From an uncultured Bacteroidales bacterium (GTDB lineage Bacteria > Bacteroidota > Bacteroidia > Bacteroidales > Paludibacteraceae): a stretch of DNA of 64,000 nt. Every line of letters starts with the position of its first letter. Positions within the stretch are counted from its first letter, which is position 1. This document shows, one piece after another, positions 34,140 through 43,698 of the stretch. The position numbers and the translations under genes are program-made. The stretch is taken from NCBI GenBank assembly GCA_902800525.1, contig CADCEV010000008.1, positions 1-64,000 of the forward strand, given 5' to 3'. The notes below the pieces were generated by a model, which worked only from the letters and a program-made list of their open reading frames with translations, was not told where the DNA came from and did not search any database.

Positions 34140-35489
34140 ATGTCCCGAACTGCTGAACTCGGCTCTGCGCCGGTACATAAACTCCTTTGGAAATACGCCC
34201 TGCCTGCCATCATTGCCATGACGGCTACTTCGCTGTATAACATTGTGGACAGCATTTATATCGGTCACGGTTGCGGTGCACTCGCTTTTGGTGCTTTGAC
34301 CGTTGCCAAACCCTTCATGGATATATGTGCGGCGTTCGGTAGTCTGGTGGGTGTGGGAGCATCCTCGCTCCTGGCTATTTATCTGGGCGAGAAGGATTAC
34401 GACCGTGCGAATCGTGTCTTGGGTAATGTGATTGTCATGAATATCGTCCTTTCGGCGATTGTCATGGCGGTGGGTTTGATCTGGTTAGACCCGATTCTGA
34501 TGGCGTTCGGCGCCAGTGAAGACACCTTGTTATACGCGCACGAGTATATGGAGATTATTCTCTACGGGAATATTCTGACGCATATCTATTTCGGTCTCAA
34601 TGCTTTGTTGCGCTCGGCGGGTCATCCGCGTTTCTCCATGACAGCGACGATCGTAGCCGTGGTGATCAATATCATTCTCGACCCTATCTTCATCTTCGGT
34701 CTCGAAATGGGTGTTCGGGGAGCAGCGCTCGCTACGGTGATCTCGCAGGCAGTGGCGGTTGTCTGGCAGGTAACGAAATTCATGGATAAGAACGAGTTGG
34801 TCCGGTTTCATCGGGGAATTTGGCGCCTCAACAGACATATTACCTCTCGTACGTTAGCCATAGGCATGTCGCCTTTCCTCTATAATATCGCGCATTGCTT
34901 CGTGGTCATCATCATCAATAACCAGCTGAAGAATTTCGGCGGTGATTTGGCGATCGCTTCATACGGCGTCATCAACCGCCTGACTTTTGTGTTTGCGATG
35001 ATGGTCATGGGCTTGAACCAGGGAATGCAACCTATCGCCGGTTATAACTACGGCGCCAAGCAATACGACCGGATGTTGCGTTCGTTCTATCTCACCTGCA
35101 TCTATGCTACCGGCGTAATGGGCATTGTGTTTGTATTGGGCGAGTGTTTCCCCGAGCAAATGACCCGTATGTTCACGCATGACCCGATGCTCATAGATCA
35201 AACGATTCGTCCGATGCGGATCATCTGCTCCTCAATGCTGATCATCGGTTTTCAGATGGTAACGGGTAACTTGTTCACCTCTATCGGCAAAGCGGGAAAG
35301 GCTATTTTCCTCAGCCTCACGCGCCAGGTGCTCTATCTGATCCCGTTGGCGCTATGGATGCCAACGCTGTTTGCGGACCCCTTGGACGGCGTGTGGTGGT
35401 CGATCCCCGTTTCGGACTCGCTATCCGCGGTAACGGCGGTTATTGTGCTCATCGCAGCGCGAAAAAGTGTACATTTGGAAGAATCATAA
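34140..35489 (+). CDS. MATE family efflux transporter
   Basis: 449 residues with twelve predicted membrane helices. MATE features: WKYALPAIIAMTATSLYNIVDSIYIGH at the start, VAVVINIILDPIFIFGLEMG near residue 175, and GLNQGMQPIAGYNYGAK near 290, the latter typical of the MepA-like branch. It exports unknown compounds at the inner membrane. Its end is followed by the start of a secreted protein gene 13 bp later. Confidence 0.9.
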   Translation: MSRTAELGSAPVHKLLWKYALPAIIAMTATSLYNIVDSIYIGHGCGALAFGALTVAKPFMDICAAFGSLVGVGASSLLAIYLGEKDYDRANRVLGNVIVMNIVLSAIVMAVGLIWLDPILMAFGASEDTLLYAHEYMEIILYGNILTHIYFGLNALLRSAGHPRFSMTATIVAVVINIILDPIFIFGLEMGVRGAALATVISQAVAVVWQVTKFMDKNELVRFHRGIWRLNRHITSRTLAIGMSPFLYNIAHCFVVIIINNQLKNFGGDLAIASYGVINRLTFVFAMMVMGLNQGMQPIAGYNYGAKQYDRMLRSFYLTCIYATGVMGIVFVLGECFPEQMTRMFTHDPMLIDQTIRPMRIICSSMLIIGFQMVTGNLFTSIGKAGKAIFLSLTRQVLYLIPLALWMPTLFADPLDGVWWSIPVSDSLSAVTAVIVLIAARKSVHLEES

Positions 35490-35502
35490 AAATAAACTGA
35501 TT

Positions 35503-37035
35503 ATGAAAAACACAAATCTCCTAAAACTCTCTGTAGCCGGAGTATTGTTAGCCGGCTGGCTCATGGTCAATGCGTCCGTTGTAACTTATACATCGGATAA
35601 CACCACTGTTTTCAAGAACCCCGAAAGAGGTTTCACCGATGAAATAAGCGCTGTCGTTTCAGATAAGAATCCGAATGTGCTGAAAGGCGAAATAGAAGAA
35701 GAATGGGGGGATAATTACCAAATGTCAATGCCCGTTGTGCTCTATAACTTCAAAAATTTCAAATCGAGAGACTTATCCGATAAAGTGCTCAAAGGCTTTG
35801 ACGAGGACATGCAACTGCTTCGGGCAAATGGTCTGAAATGTGTGCTGCGTTTCGCTTATACGGAAGATGAAGATGACAAAGTGGATGCATCGCCGGAATG
35901 GATTAAACGTCATTTGGAGCAGCTAAAACCTTATTTGGCGAAGAATGCGGATGTTATTTATGTGTTGGAAGCAGGCTTTGTGGGCGTTTGGGGTGAATGG
36001 TATTATTCTACCTATTATGGCAATGAGACCCAGCATATGAATGAGAATCGCCGGAAAGTGATAGATGCTTTATTGGCAAACGTGCCGGCTGACCGCTTTA
36101 TCCTTTGCCGCTATCCGCTAATCAAAACAGGTTATTTGGGAGACGAAATTCCTTTGACGGCAGAGGAGGCTTTTACCGGCAGTGTGCGTGCCAGAATAGG
36201 ACACCATAACGATGCTTTCTTGAATGAATATGGGAATGAAGGAACATACGGACGTGACGGAGACGGACCGGACGATGACCCTCTTTTGCGTCAGTATATC
36301 GCTACGGAGACACTTTTTGTGCCGAATGGAGGGGAGACGAATGTGGAGAGTTCGAGTTTGGCGAAAAAAGTATATACCGATGGTCCGAGCGAAATGAGTA
36401 CATACCACTGGTCTTTCTGCGGCTCCAATTATGCAACGCAAGTGACGAACAGATGGCGTAATAGCGGGTTGTTTGACACCCTTAATATCCATATGGGTTA
36501 TCGCTATAACTTGGTGGACGGTAAATATAGCGATGAGGTAGCGCCGGAAGGGAAGATGAACGTCACCATCCGCGTGCGAAACGATGGATACGCACCTATT
36601 TATAATAAACGCACGGCGTATATTGTGCTCAAAGGAGCAGATACATATGTCCTGCCGCTCAAATCGGACCCGAGAAGATGGTTGCCGAATGACGTTGTGT
36701 CCGCAATTAACGAGCAGGTGGACATTCCTCAGAATGCCAAAGAAGGAACGTACCGGCTTTATCTCTGGTTGCCGGATGAGTATGAGTCGATTAAGAACGA
36801 TCCGCGTTACGCTGTCCGTCTGGCGAACAAGGATGTATGGGATAGCGAAACCGGAATGAACAAACTGAATGCGTCGGTGACCATCTCCAAATCGGCTTCA
36901 CAAGACCCCGGAAATTTGCCGACAGAAGCGATCTCGCTAACGGAAGAAAGTGCTCCAAAAGAACCTTGTAAGATTATTGAAAACGGAATCTTTTATATAC
37001 TGATGCCCAATGGAAAAAAATACTATTGTTTTTGA
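35503..37035 (+). CDS. Secreted DUF4874/DUF4832 protein with C-terminal tail
   Basis: 510 residues from the ATG at 35503, which gives a signal peptide (LLKLSVAGVLLAGWLMVNAS); the longer frame overlaps the MATE gene and is not used. The N-terminal barrel-like part (DUF4874) has FKNPERGFTDEIS and VLEAGFVGVWGEWY, and the following DUF4832 part has RARIGHHNDAFLNEYGNEGT and YHWSFCGSNYA. These domains resemble glycoside-hydrolase folds and are thought to act on glycans. The end, KIIENGIFYILMPNGKKYYC, matches the short tail seen in three other secreted proteins of this window. Confidence 0.82.
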   Translation: MKNTNLLKLSVAGVLLAGWLMVNASVVTYTSDNTTVFKNPERGFTDEISAVVSDKNPNVLKGEIEEEWGDNYQMSMPVVLYNFKNFKSRDLSDKVLKGFDEDMQLLRANGLKCVLRFAYTEDEDDKVDASPEWIKRHLEQLKPYLAKNADVIYVLEAGFVGVWGEWYYSTYYGNETQHMNENRRKVIDALLANVPADRFILCRYPLIKTGYLGDEIPLTAEEAFTGSVRARIGHHNDAFLNEYGNEGTYGRDGDGPDDDPLLRQYIATETLFVPNGGETNVESSSLAKKVYTDGPSEMSTYHWSFCGSNYATQVTNRWRNSGLFDTLNIHMGYRYNLVDGKYSDEVAPEGKMNVTIRVRNDGYAPIYNKRTAYIVLKGADTYVLPLKSDPRRWLPNDVVSAINEQVDIPQNAKEGTYRLYLWLPDEYESIKNDPRYAVRLANKDVWDSETGMNKLNASVTISKSASQDPGNLPTEAISLTEESAPKEPCKIIENGIFYILMPNGKKYYCF

Positions 37036-37630
37036 TTTAGGCGGGGTGATTATTAACCTCAATGTGCCCCGTTGTGTAGCTAATTTCAAGCAACTGATGA
37101 CGGAAGAGAACGTCCGCAACGTGCTTGGTATAGACGATGACGGCGAGGGAGTAGTGGCTGTCAGTGCGGCTACCAAGCAGTTGATGCACGATTACGAGTA
37201 CGGAAACATCTCCACCGATGAGTTCCTCCATACACTTCAGGAGTATTGCTTCGAAGGAACGACCATTGACCAGATCCGAGCGGCGTGGCTGAGTATGTTG
37301 GACGAACTGCCACAGGAGCGTCTGGACTACATTGCATCCTTGCGTGAGAGAGGATACAGAACGATTTTGCTCTCTAATTCCAATGAATTGCATTGGGACC
37401 CGATTTGGGAGCAATATAACTTAGGCTCTTATTTCGATGCGGTGTTTGCCTCGCATCATCTGCATATGGCGAAGCCGAACAAGGAGATCTTTGATCATGT
37501 GGTCAAAGAGGCAAACGTCCTCAATGCACTTTATGTGGACGATCTGGAGAAGAACCGCAAAGCCGGTGAGACCTTTGCCGGATGGCAGACTTGCGCAAGT
37601 ATCGATGAACTCAAAACACTAATCCATTAA
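37010..37630 (+). CDS. HAD family hydrolase
   Basis: 206 residues. The first catalytic motif is IVFDLGGVIINL (Asp9 with the second residue being Gly rather than Asp, as in haloacid dehalogenase-type subgroups). Motif II is ILLSNSNELH and motif III/IV is KPNKEIFDH then LYVDDLEKN. Size and motif set match YihX-like sugar-phosphate phosphatases. It overlaps the previous gene by 26 bp. Confidence 0.85.
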   Translation: MEKNTIVFDLGGVIINLNVPRCVANFKQLMTEENVRNVLGIDDDGEGVVAVSAATKQLMHDYEYGNISTDEFLHTLQEYCFEGTTIDQIRAAWLSMLDELPQERLDYIASLRERGYRTILLSNSNELHWDPIWEQYNLGSYFDAVFASHHLHMAKPNKEIFDHVVKEANVLNALYVDDLEKNRKAGETFAGWQTCASIDELKTLIH

Positions 37631-37651
37631 CCCACTAACCCTCTAATCCAT

Positions 37652-38755
37652 ATGAACGAAATACTCAGGCATTTTGCTATTACGAATGAAGTAGTAGCAC
37701 CCGAACCGCTGCGAATCGGATTTATCAATGACTCCTTTATCGTCCGCGCGGCGCGGATAGGCGAGAAATCTTATTGCATGCAACGCATCAATCATCATAT
37801 TTTCAAGGATGTAGAAGGACTGATGCGTAATATTCAGTTGGTAACGGATCATATTCGGCGGAAATTAGAGGCGGCAGGTGAGACAGATGTCGAGCGCAAA
37901 GTGCTGCAATTAGTGCCCACCAAAGAGGGTAAACTGTTTTACAAGACCCCGCAAGGCGATTATTGGCGTTTGTATGTGCTGGTCGAACCCGCTACTTCTC
38001 AGGAAAAAGTGACGCCGGCGTCGGCGGAACTGACAGGACAAGCCTTCGGACGTTTCCAACGCCAGTTGGCAGACCTGCCCTTTGATGCTTTGTGCGAGTC
38101 GATACCTAATTTCCATAACATGGAATACAGGTTGCAGCAACTCGATGAGGCAATTTCCGAAGCGAAAGCACTTCCGTCCTCCGATGTACGCAGAAAAAGA
38201 CTCGATGCGTGTCAGGATATTATCGATGAAATCGACAAAAGACGCGAAGATATGTGCCTCGCGGAGCGTTTGTTCCGGGAGGGCAAATTGCCCAAACATA
38301 TAAACCACTGCGATACGAAAGTGAATAATGTGCTCTTTGATGAAGAGGGCAGACCGATCTGTATTGTCGATCTCGATACGGTCATGCCGGGCTTTGTCTT
38401 CAGCGACTTCGGTGATTTTATGCGTACTGCCGCTAACACCGGCGCGGAGGATGATCCGAACTTGGCGAACATCCATGTGGACTTGGACGTCTTTGAGTCG
38501 TACGCGCGAGGCTACTTGAAGGAAGCTACGTTCCTCACCGACATCGAGAAAGAGTTATTGCCGTATGGCTGTCGTTTATTGAGTTATATGCAAACGGTTC
38601 GTTTCTTTACCGATTACATCAACGGCGATACCTATTACAAAATTGCGTACCCCGAGCATAATCTCGTCCGCACGCGTGCCCAGCTCCGCCTTGTCCAAGA
38701 GCAGGAAAATGCCGAACCTCAAATGAAAGAAATCATCTGCCGCTTGAGTAAATAA
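37652..38755 (+). CDS. Phosphotransferase of the APH family, NahK-like hexosamine kinase
   Basis: 367 residues. An N-terminal ATP lobe (NDSFIV, KSYCMQRINHHIFKDVEGL) is followed by the catalytic HCDTKVNNVLFD at about residue 220 and the metal-binding CIVDLDTVMPGFVFSDFGD near 240. This set and the length fit the APH group that includes N-acetylhexosamine 1-kinase (NahK), which phosphorylates GalNAc/GlcNAc at C1. The hexosamine preference is an inference. It follows a HAD phosphatase and precedes a CBM9-like protein. Confidence 0.75.
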   Translation: MNEILRHFAITNEVVAPEPLRIGFINDSFIVRAARIGEKSYCMQRINHHIFKDVEGLMRNIQLVTDHIRRKLEAAGETDVERKVLQLVPTKEGKLFYKTPQGDYWRLYVLVEPATSQEKVTPASAELTGQAFGRFQRQLADLPFDALCESIPNFHNMEYRLQQLDEAISEAKALPSSDVRRKRLDACQDIIDEIDKRREDMCLAERLFREGKLPKHINHCDTKVNNVLFDEEGRPICIVDLDTVMPGFVFSDFGDFMRTAANTGAEDDPNLANIHVDLDVFESYARGYLKEATFLTDIEKELLPYGCRLLSYMQTVRFFTDYINGDTYYKIAYPEHNLVRTRAQLRLVQEQENAEPQMKEIICRLSK

Positions 38756-38777
38756 AAGAAGATAAACCCCAAAAGAG

Positions 38778-39347
38778 ATGAAACTGCGAATAGAGAATGT
38801 CAATTGGCCCGAGGCGTTTCCGGAGAAACCGGAAGTGACGGTGGAACTATCCAACAACCAATCTTGGTTGTTCCTCACCTATCATGTGAAAGGCGAACAA
38901 GTGCGGGCGGTGACGACAGAGGACCAAGGTCCTGTGTGGGAGGACTCGTGCGTGGAGTTCTTCTGCCAAGTGCCCGGAGAGGATCACTACTGCAATTTTG
39001 AGTGTAATTGCATCGGAGCCATGGTGGGGTCGAGGAGAAAGGGAAGAGCAGAGGATGTAAAGCCGTTTTCTCCCGATGAAATGGGCAGAATTGAGCGTCA
39101 ATGTACTTTCCCAAGAGAAGCGTTTGAAGAGAAAGACGGTTTGTTCGAATGGAGTGTAGAACTGCGTATTCCGTTGGATCTGATCTTCAGAGACCGGAAG
39201 CCCGACTTCCCGCAAAAACTGAAAGTGAACTTCTATAAGTGCGCGGATAAGACCAAGAAACCGCATTTCCTCAGCTGGCAACCGATTCCGCTTCCTAAAC
39301 CCGATTTCCATTGCCCGCAGTTCTTCGGAGAGATCGAACTGCAATAA
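38778..39347 (+). CDS. Carbohydrate-binding family 9-like protein
   Basis: 189 residues, no signal peptide. The pattern AVTTEDQGPVWEDSCVEFFC, HYCNFECNCIGA and ELRIPLDLI, with LPKPDFHCPQFFGEIEL at the end, is that of CBM9-like (DUF1083-type) beta-sandwich proteins that are small and cytosolic in Bacteroidetes. Function is uncertain; sugar binding is assumed from the fold. It ends just before a strong terminator. Confidence 0.75.
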   Translation: MKLRIENVNWPEAFPEKPEVTVELSNNQSWLFLTYHVKGEQVRAVTTEDQGPVWEDSCVEFFCQVPGEDHYCNFECNCIGAMVGSRRKGRAEDVKPFSPDEMGRIERQCTFPREAFEEKDGLFEWSVELRIPLDLIFRDRKPDFPQKLKVNFYKCADKTKKPHFLSWQPIPLPKPDFHCPQFFGEIELQ

Positions 39348-39364
39348 GTGCACACCAATACATC

Positions 39365-39391
39365 AAAAAGCCCGAATTCATCGGGCTTTTT
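39365..39391. terminator. Bidirectional rho-independent terminator
   Basis: AAAAAGCCCGA and TCGGGCTTTTT form a hairpin around ATTCA with A/T runs on both sides. It separates the plus-strand CBM9-like gene from the minus-strand small ORF and beta-helix gene. Confidence 0.95.
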
Positions 39392-39422
39392 GCATATATG
39401 GCCTGTTGCGGAATGCTAAAGG

Positions 39423-39569
39423 TTACATGGGCTTTTGCAAGATGTTATTCGGGTCTCCGCTGCCGCTAAACTGCAAGCCGGAGTTGCCATGAACTGAACC
39501 CACACAAACGCTATGTGCAAATGACATCATAATGGTCGTCGAGGACGGTTGAATATAGTTCTTTTTCAT
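39423..39569 (-). CDS. 48-residue peptide downstream of a secreted protein
   Basis: The peptide begins MKKNYIQPSSTTIMMSFAHS and continues with SGLQFSGSGDP. The MKKxYIQP start and the SGSGD-like second half recall short, uncharacterised peptides that I have seen in Bacteroidales genomes. It lies 20 bp after the stop of the 1072-residue protein and ends 32 bp before a terminator, so it closes that transcript. Function unknown. Confidence 0.55.
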   Translation of the reverse strand: MKKNYIQPSSTTIMMSFAHSVCVGSVHGNSGLQFSGSGDPNNILQKPM

Positions 39570-39589
39570 ATGCTTTCAGGTATTAGAGG

Positions 39590-42500
39590 TTATTGAATAT
39601 GTTGTCCTTGCATGTTATACATCTCATTTCCGCGGATGATGACGATCTGTCCGTTATACAGCACTTTGCGAGCAGCATCACCGGAGGTCTCTACGTTCAG
39701 AATAGATGTGGTGATCTGTTCTTTTTCGATGATTCGTGCGCTGCGCAATGCCTTAGGTGAGCCGAGTGCTGCGGGCACATCGTGGATCTCAAACCAAGCG
39801 CGCATACCCGGCATGTCGTAATCAACTGAGAGGAAGAACACTTTGTTCTCCGGTCCCACATAGAGCAGATCATCGCTGGCTGTAAGCGGCGTCTTGACAA
39901 ACGATCCTACAAAGTTGGCATTTGTTTTATTTGTGGCTGATGCGGTATATGCTGTGAATGTGACATCTGTAAATACCGGGTTCACAATATCGTGTGACGG
40001 TTTGATGAGAACCGGCGTGCCGGGCCAGATGTCTGAAGCCGGGTTTACCGTAAGGTTTAATATATAATCTTCGATGGTTGCTCCGCCCAATGTATAAATC
40101 TCCACATCGTTGCCGAATACTTCTTTGCATTGTGAGTTGCTTACTCCAAACGGCAGACAGAAAGTATTGTTCATTCCGCCTCTGAACGAACGGATAATTT
40201 GCACGTCATATGTATGTTCATCCCCCACTTTTGCATACCATGAGGTGTTGTCCGTAGCGTTTTCATCAAGGGTAACAAATTCTGGCTCAGAAACAACCAT
40301 ACTTATCATATGACCATCTGAATGATTCGTTGTATTCTGAACCATTACAAAATAGTTACCTGCTTCCAGTTCAAAGTAGTGCTTAATTGTTTTCGCTCCG
40401 CTACCCGGATTTTTTGCATAAACTTCCAGTTCATTATTCTCGCTATTCAGAATAGTAATCTTATATGATTGCTCATTTGTACTACTTACATTCATCGTAA
40501 AGAGGTACAAGCCCGGAGTAGAAACACTTACTTTCCATTTTGCCCATTGATCCAAAATATATCCTCGTTTATCAGAAGGAGTAAAATAGAGTTCTCCGCC
40601 ATCCTCATAAGCCAATTCGCTGGTAATAGCGTTTCCAGCAGGTAATGTATTCGGCAGTGCAATAATAGGAGCCACAAAAGCAACCGCTTGTACACTAACT
40701 ATTTTAGCATCGGAGTTACTAGTTACGGAATTTTTGATTTCCATAACATAATCTCCTGCCGGCAAGAATCTTCTACCAAGATCAAGTGCGCCTGTAGTGT
40801 TGTGCCATGCTGATTCGGCTACACGTGCCACTTGTGTCTCTCCGTCATAGAAGGTAACGCTATAAATGTGTCCGCTTGCTACATCGCTGTTAAGTGTAAT
40901 GTCGTAGTAATCGCTATTTGCTACGGTTACATTCCAGCGAAGCCATTCAGAAGCAACTGCATTTCCGGAGAATGAAATCTTGCCATCAGCGCGGCTTCCA
41001 TTAGCAGAGAAGTACGCATCGTTGATATTTGTCTCGAAATTAGCAGTATTGGTGATAGTTTGTACATCTCCACCTGCATATGCGAGAGTTACGTTCGCTA
41101 CGCCGCAACGTGTTTCTTTACGAGGATTAAGCAGTTTGACGGTGTAAACGCCTTCTGCCGGAATATGAATAGTTCCCGGTAAATTAACAGTTGGGTATGT
41201 ACTATATCCATCTTCGCTTCCATCTGTGTATGGACCTTCTTGTACAGAACCAACTAAACTGTTGTTACTATCGCGTATCTCAACAACGAATATATGGTTG
41301 CCATTTTGGTACATTTTAGAATCACCCGCGTCAGTTGTCCATGTATTGTCCGCCATGTTAACCGTTGCTTGCACGTAGCAAGCCTTTGTTGTCTTAATAA
41401 TCCATTCAGCGGTTCCCGTTGTAGCATTAATGTGAATATACCGGATATAAGGATGTATGGGGGCAGATTCGTTTGTTTCAAGTGTAATATTACCATTCAA
41501 TTTTGCTTTAGCAGCAGTAAATGCATACCCGCTTGCAAAGTCAGTTTCCGGATATATAGCCGGTGTGTACCAACGCGGATCGCCTAAATCAGAGCCATCT
41601 GTTCCGGCATTCCGCGCCGGAGAAACATTGCCGTTAGCGTAGTCACCCGGGAAAGTAAAATCACCATTTGCGGCATCTGTGAAGAGCGGATTGGAAGCAT
41701 TGCAATTAGTTATTATCAAACCTGAACGAGAAGGAATGCCAATATTACTATCTTTCGTATAGTTGTACATAATACAGTTCGTTATCGTAGTTCCTGCGCT
41801 CAGACCTGAAGGAACATATACTGTTCTTTGGCTACCTGTACTTTCCGGCATCGCAAAAATACAATTGGTAACAACAGCGTTTGGTGATGCTACTTTTACT
41901 GTTCCATAATCGGTATTTAAGACTTGGCAATTATAGAATGTACAGTGATCAACCGTAAAGGATCCTGCTGCTGTTTTTGATTCAACAACACCTGCCGAAA
42001 GACTGCTTGCATTGATATTCTTAAAAGTACAGTTCGCTACCGATATATCATTATCGGCAGTATTTTCTAAAAAGATAGCACTACTTGTGATGTCGTAGAA
42101 TGTGCAATTGTTAATAGCGCAAGAACCTATACTCGCGCCACTTGACTCATGAATAGCAGTGGAACTATTATTCGCAAAATCACATCTCGAGATCTCAAGG
42201 CTTGTAATAGTACCCGAACCATAATTATCTATGGCAGGATAAGTCGTAAGGTTCTCGAATTGGCTATTTGTAATACTTAAAGACCCGATAGTTCCTTGGT
42301 TGATAACTGTTCTATTGGAGTTGTTATGAAAATAACAATTTGTAATGATTATGGCATTTGCATTCTTGCCACTCGGTATAGATACACAATATTTACTTAA
42401 TGAGCAGAATTCGCAATTTTCAAATTCAAGCACATTTGCTGCATCATCATAAAGGTGAAAATAATTATCATAGGAAGATAGATTTGTTCCGTCAAACTTT

Positions 42501-42808
42501 ACACCAATAAATTTAGCATTAACAGCTTCTCTAACTTGGAAGGGAACTTCGTACTTAATAACTGGATGTTTACCCTCAATCGCTCTAAAGGTGATGTGTT
42601 TACCACTTCTGAGTTTTGTATAATCAACCCCTTCTTTTTTTACATTGAAGTAAGGAGTAGCATCATCCAAATAGATGGTTTCGCCATCTCCAACGGCTAT
42701 GACAGCTGCGGAAAGAGAATTTTCAACTGATGGATCAGGATACTGATCCGCTGCATTTGCCAACATCGATAGCAAAAATGCGGGAATGAGTAAAAATAGT
42801 TTTCTCAT
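39590..42808 (-). CDS. Secreted beta-helix protein with three jelly-roll modules and C-terminal tail
   Basis: 1072 residues. A signal peptide (LFLLIPAFLLSMLANAA) is followed by a right-handed beta-helix (about 60-400) with repeats such as NCYFHNNSNRTVIN and NCTFYDITSSAIFL, similar to DUF5123/DUF4957 proteins. Three beta-sandwich modules follow: about 420-590, 595-725 and 730-860. Next comes a domain with RSFRGGMNNTFCLPFGVS common in Bacteroidales surface proteins. The tail ARKVLYNGQIVIIRGNEMYN ends the protein. It is probably an exported polysaccharide-binding or lyase-like protein; no catalytic residues were identified. Confidence 0.82.
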   Translation of the reverse strand: MRKLFLLIPAFLLSMLANAADQYPDPSVENSLSAAVIAVGDGETIYLDDATPYFNVKKEGVDYTKLRSGKHITFRAIEGKHPVIKYEVPFQVREAVNAKFIGVKFDGTNLSSYDNYFHLYDDAANVLEFENCEFCSLSKYCVSIPSGKNANAIIITNCYFHNNSNRTVINQGTIGSLSITNSQFENLTTYPAIDNYGSGTITSLEISRCDFANNSSTAIHESSGASIGSCAINNCTFYDITSSAIFLENTADNDISVANCTFKNINASSLSAGVVESKTAAGSFTVDHCTFYNCQVLNTDYGTVKVASPNAVVTNCIFAMPESTGSQRTVYVPSGLSAGTTITNCIMYNYTKDSNIGIPSRSGLIITNCNASNPLFTDAANGDFTFPGDYANGNVSPARNAGTDGSDLGDPRWYTPAIYPETDFASGYAFTAAKAKLNGNITLETNESAPIHPYIRYIHINATTGTAEWIIKTTKACYVQATVNMADNTWTTDAGDSKMYQNGNHIFVVEIRDSNNSLVGSVQEGPYTDGSEDGYSTYPTVNLPGTIHIPAEGVYTVKLLNPRKETRCGVANVTLAYAGGDVQTITNTANFETNINDAYFSANGSRADGKISFSGNAVASEWLRWNVTVANSDYYDITLNSDVASGHIYSVTFYDGETQVARVAESAWHNTTGALDLGRRFLPAGDYVMEIKNSVTSNSDAKIVSVQAVAFVAPIIALPNTLPAGNAITSELAYEDGGELYFTPSDKRGYILDQWAKWKVSVSTPGLYLFTMNVSSTNEQSYKITILNSENNELEVYAKNPGSGAKTIKHYFELEAGNYFVMVQNTTNHSDGHMISMVVSEPEFVTLDENATDNTSWYAKVGDEHTYDVQIIRSFRGGMNNTFCLPFGVSNSQCKEVFGNDVEIYTLGGATIEDYILNLTVNPASDIWPGTPVLIKPSHDIVNPVFTDVTFTAYTASATNKTNANFVGSFVKTPLTASDDLLYVGPENKVFFLSVDYDMPGMRAWFEIHDVPAALGSPKALRSARIIEKEQITTSILNVETSGDAARKVLYNGQIVIIRGNEMYNMQGQHIQ

Positions 42809-43016
42809 GGTTAATAGATTTAAGATTAGTTTATAGTTTAGTTAATTTTTTCGTTTAAGGTAAAGTTTAATTTGTGTGTTTAATGTAATTTTTTCGTTTT
42901 AAAGGTAAGGTTTTTGGGTGTTTAAGGTAAAGTAATAAGTTTGGGGGATTGTAATAAACCGAATGCTGAGAGGGTTGCTTTTCGGCAGGTTTATTTCAAA
43001 ATCCGGCGCAAAATTA
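42809..43016 (-). promoter_or_regulatory. Promoter and repetitive leader of the beta-helix gene
   Basis: A TAATTTTGC -7 box is at 43008-43016 (minus strand); the -33 element is weak. The leader of about 190 nt is G-poor on the transcribed strand and contains two copies of an AATTTTTTCGTTT(T)AAGGTAA-type block (42842-42868 and 42885-42913, plus-strand reading) and a further GTTTAAGGTAAAGT copy near 42920. Confidence 0.55.
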
Positions 43017-43508
43017 CTAAAATATATTGAACGTGTAGGCATGCGAGAACGTGTTATAAAACATAAAAACGAAAGATATCTATATTTGAATCGAAGATGG
43101 GGAAGAGGGAATTTGTTGTTAATGAACATAAAATCAATAAAATACGATTTTTTCTTCTCTTTCGAGTATCACCAAATTGCTTTTGTAGAAATCCATTTCG
43201 TAACATTTCGAAAAATGTACCGCGAAAGTAACCGGGAAAATGCGCGACAGAGTACTCAAGTAACGGGCGGCTACACGATGCTCGTTCCATGAATGGCAGT
43301 ATTACCTACTAATAGAAAGGGGGAAATGATAAGGGAGATAGGACAAGGGAGATAGGACAAGGGAGATAGAATGATGGAACAGAAAGTGTATGAAATGTTG
43401 GTGGGGTTTTCGAAATGTTACGAAATAGCAAATGAAATATCTAAAACGCTTATTATTAGAGAGTTATGTTTGATGCTTTCGAAAATATGTTCTATAGCAT
43501 AAACAAGG
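43017..43508. other. AT-rich intergenic stretch with no supported gene
   Basis: About 490 bp. The only clear feature is a 14-bp triplicate at 43331-43372. The open frame 42963-43292 has no coding character. Confidence 0.6.
43331..43372. repeat. 14-bp tandem repeat, three copies
   Basis: AAGGGAGATAGGAC occurs at 43331-43344 and 43345-43358, with a third copy differing at the end (43359-43372). Confidence 0.9.
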
Positions 43509-43542
43509 GTTGCGAATTTCGTAGAAATTGTAGTAATTTTGC
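43509..43542 (+). promoter_or_regulatory. Promoter of the agaS operon
   Basis: GTTG at 43509-43512 and TAATTTTGC at 43534-43542 with a 21-nt spacer. The leader of about 150 nt (43550-43698) is A/C-rich and nearly free of G, with ACCATAAA and ACCTTAAA repeats. Confidence 0.65.
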
Positions 43543-43698
43543 AGCAAAATTATGGCAATCAGCCTCCAGAACAACTCCAAAGACCTAAACAAAATAAAAA
43601 CAAACTACCATAAACTAAACCAAAACACAAAGATAAGAACAAAAAATACCATAAAGACATAAGCAAACACAAAGAATAAACAAAAATACCTTAAAGAT

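Noticed and set aside
42963..43292. 109-codon plus-strand ORF in the long AT-rich intergenic region
   Set aside because: Composition and amino-acid content look random, it overlaps the promoter of the beta-helix gene, and no domain is recognisable.
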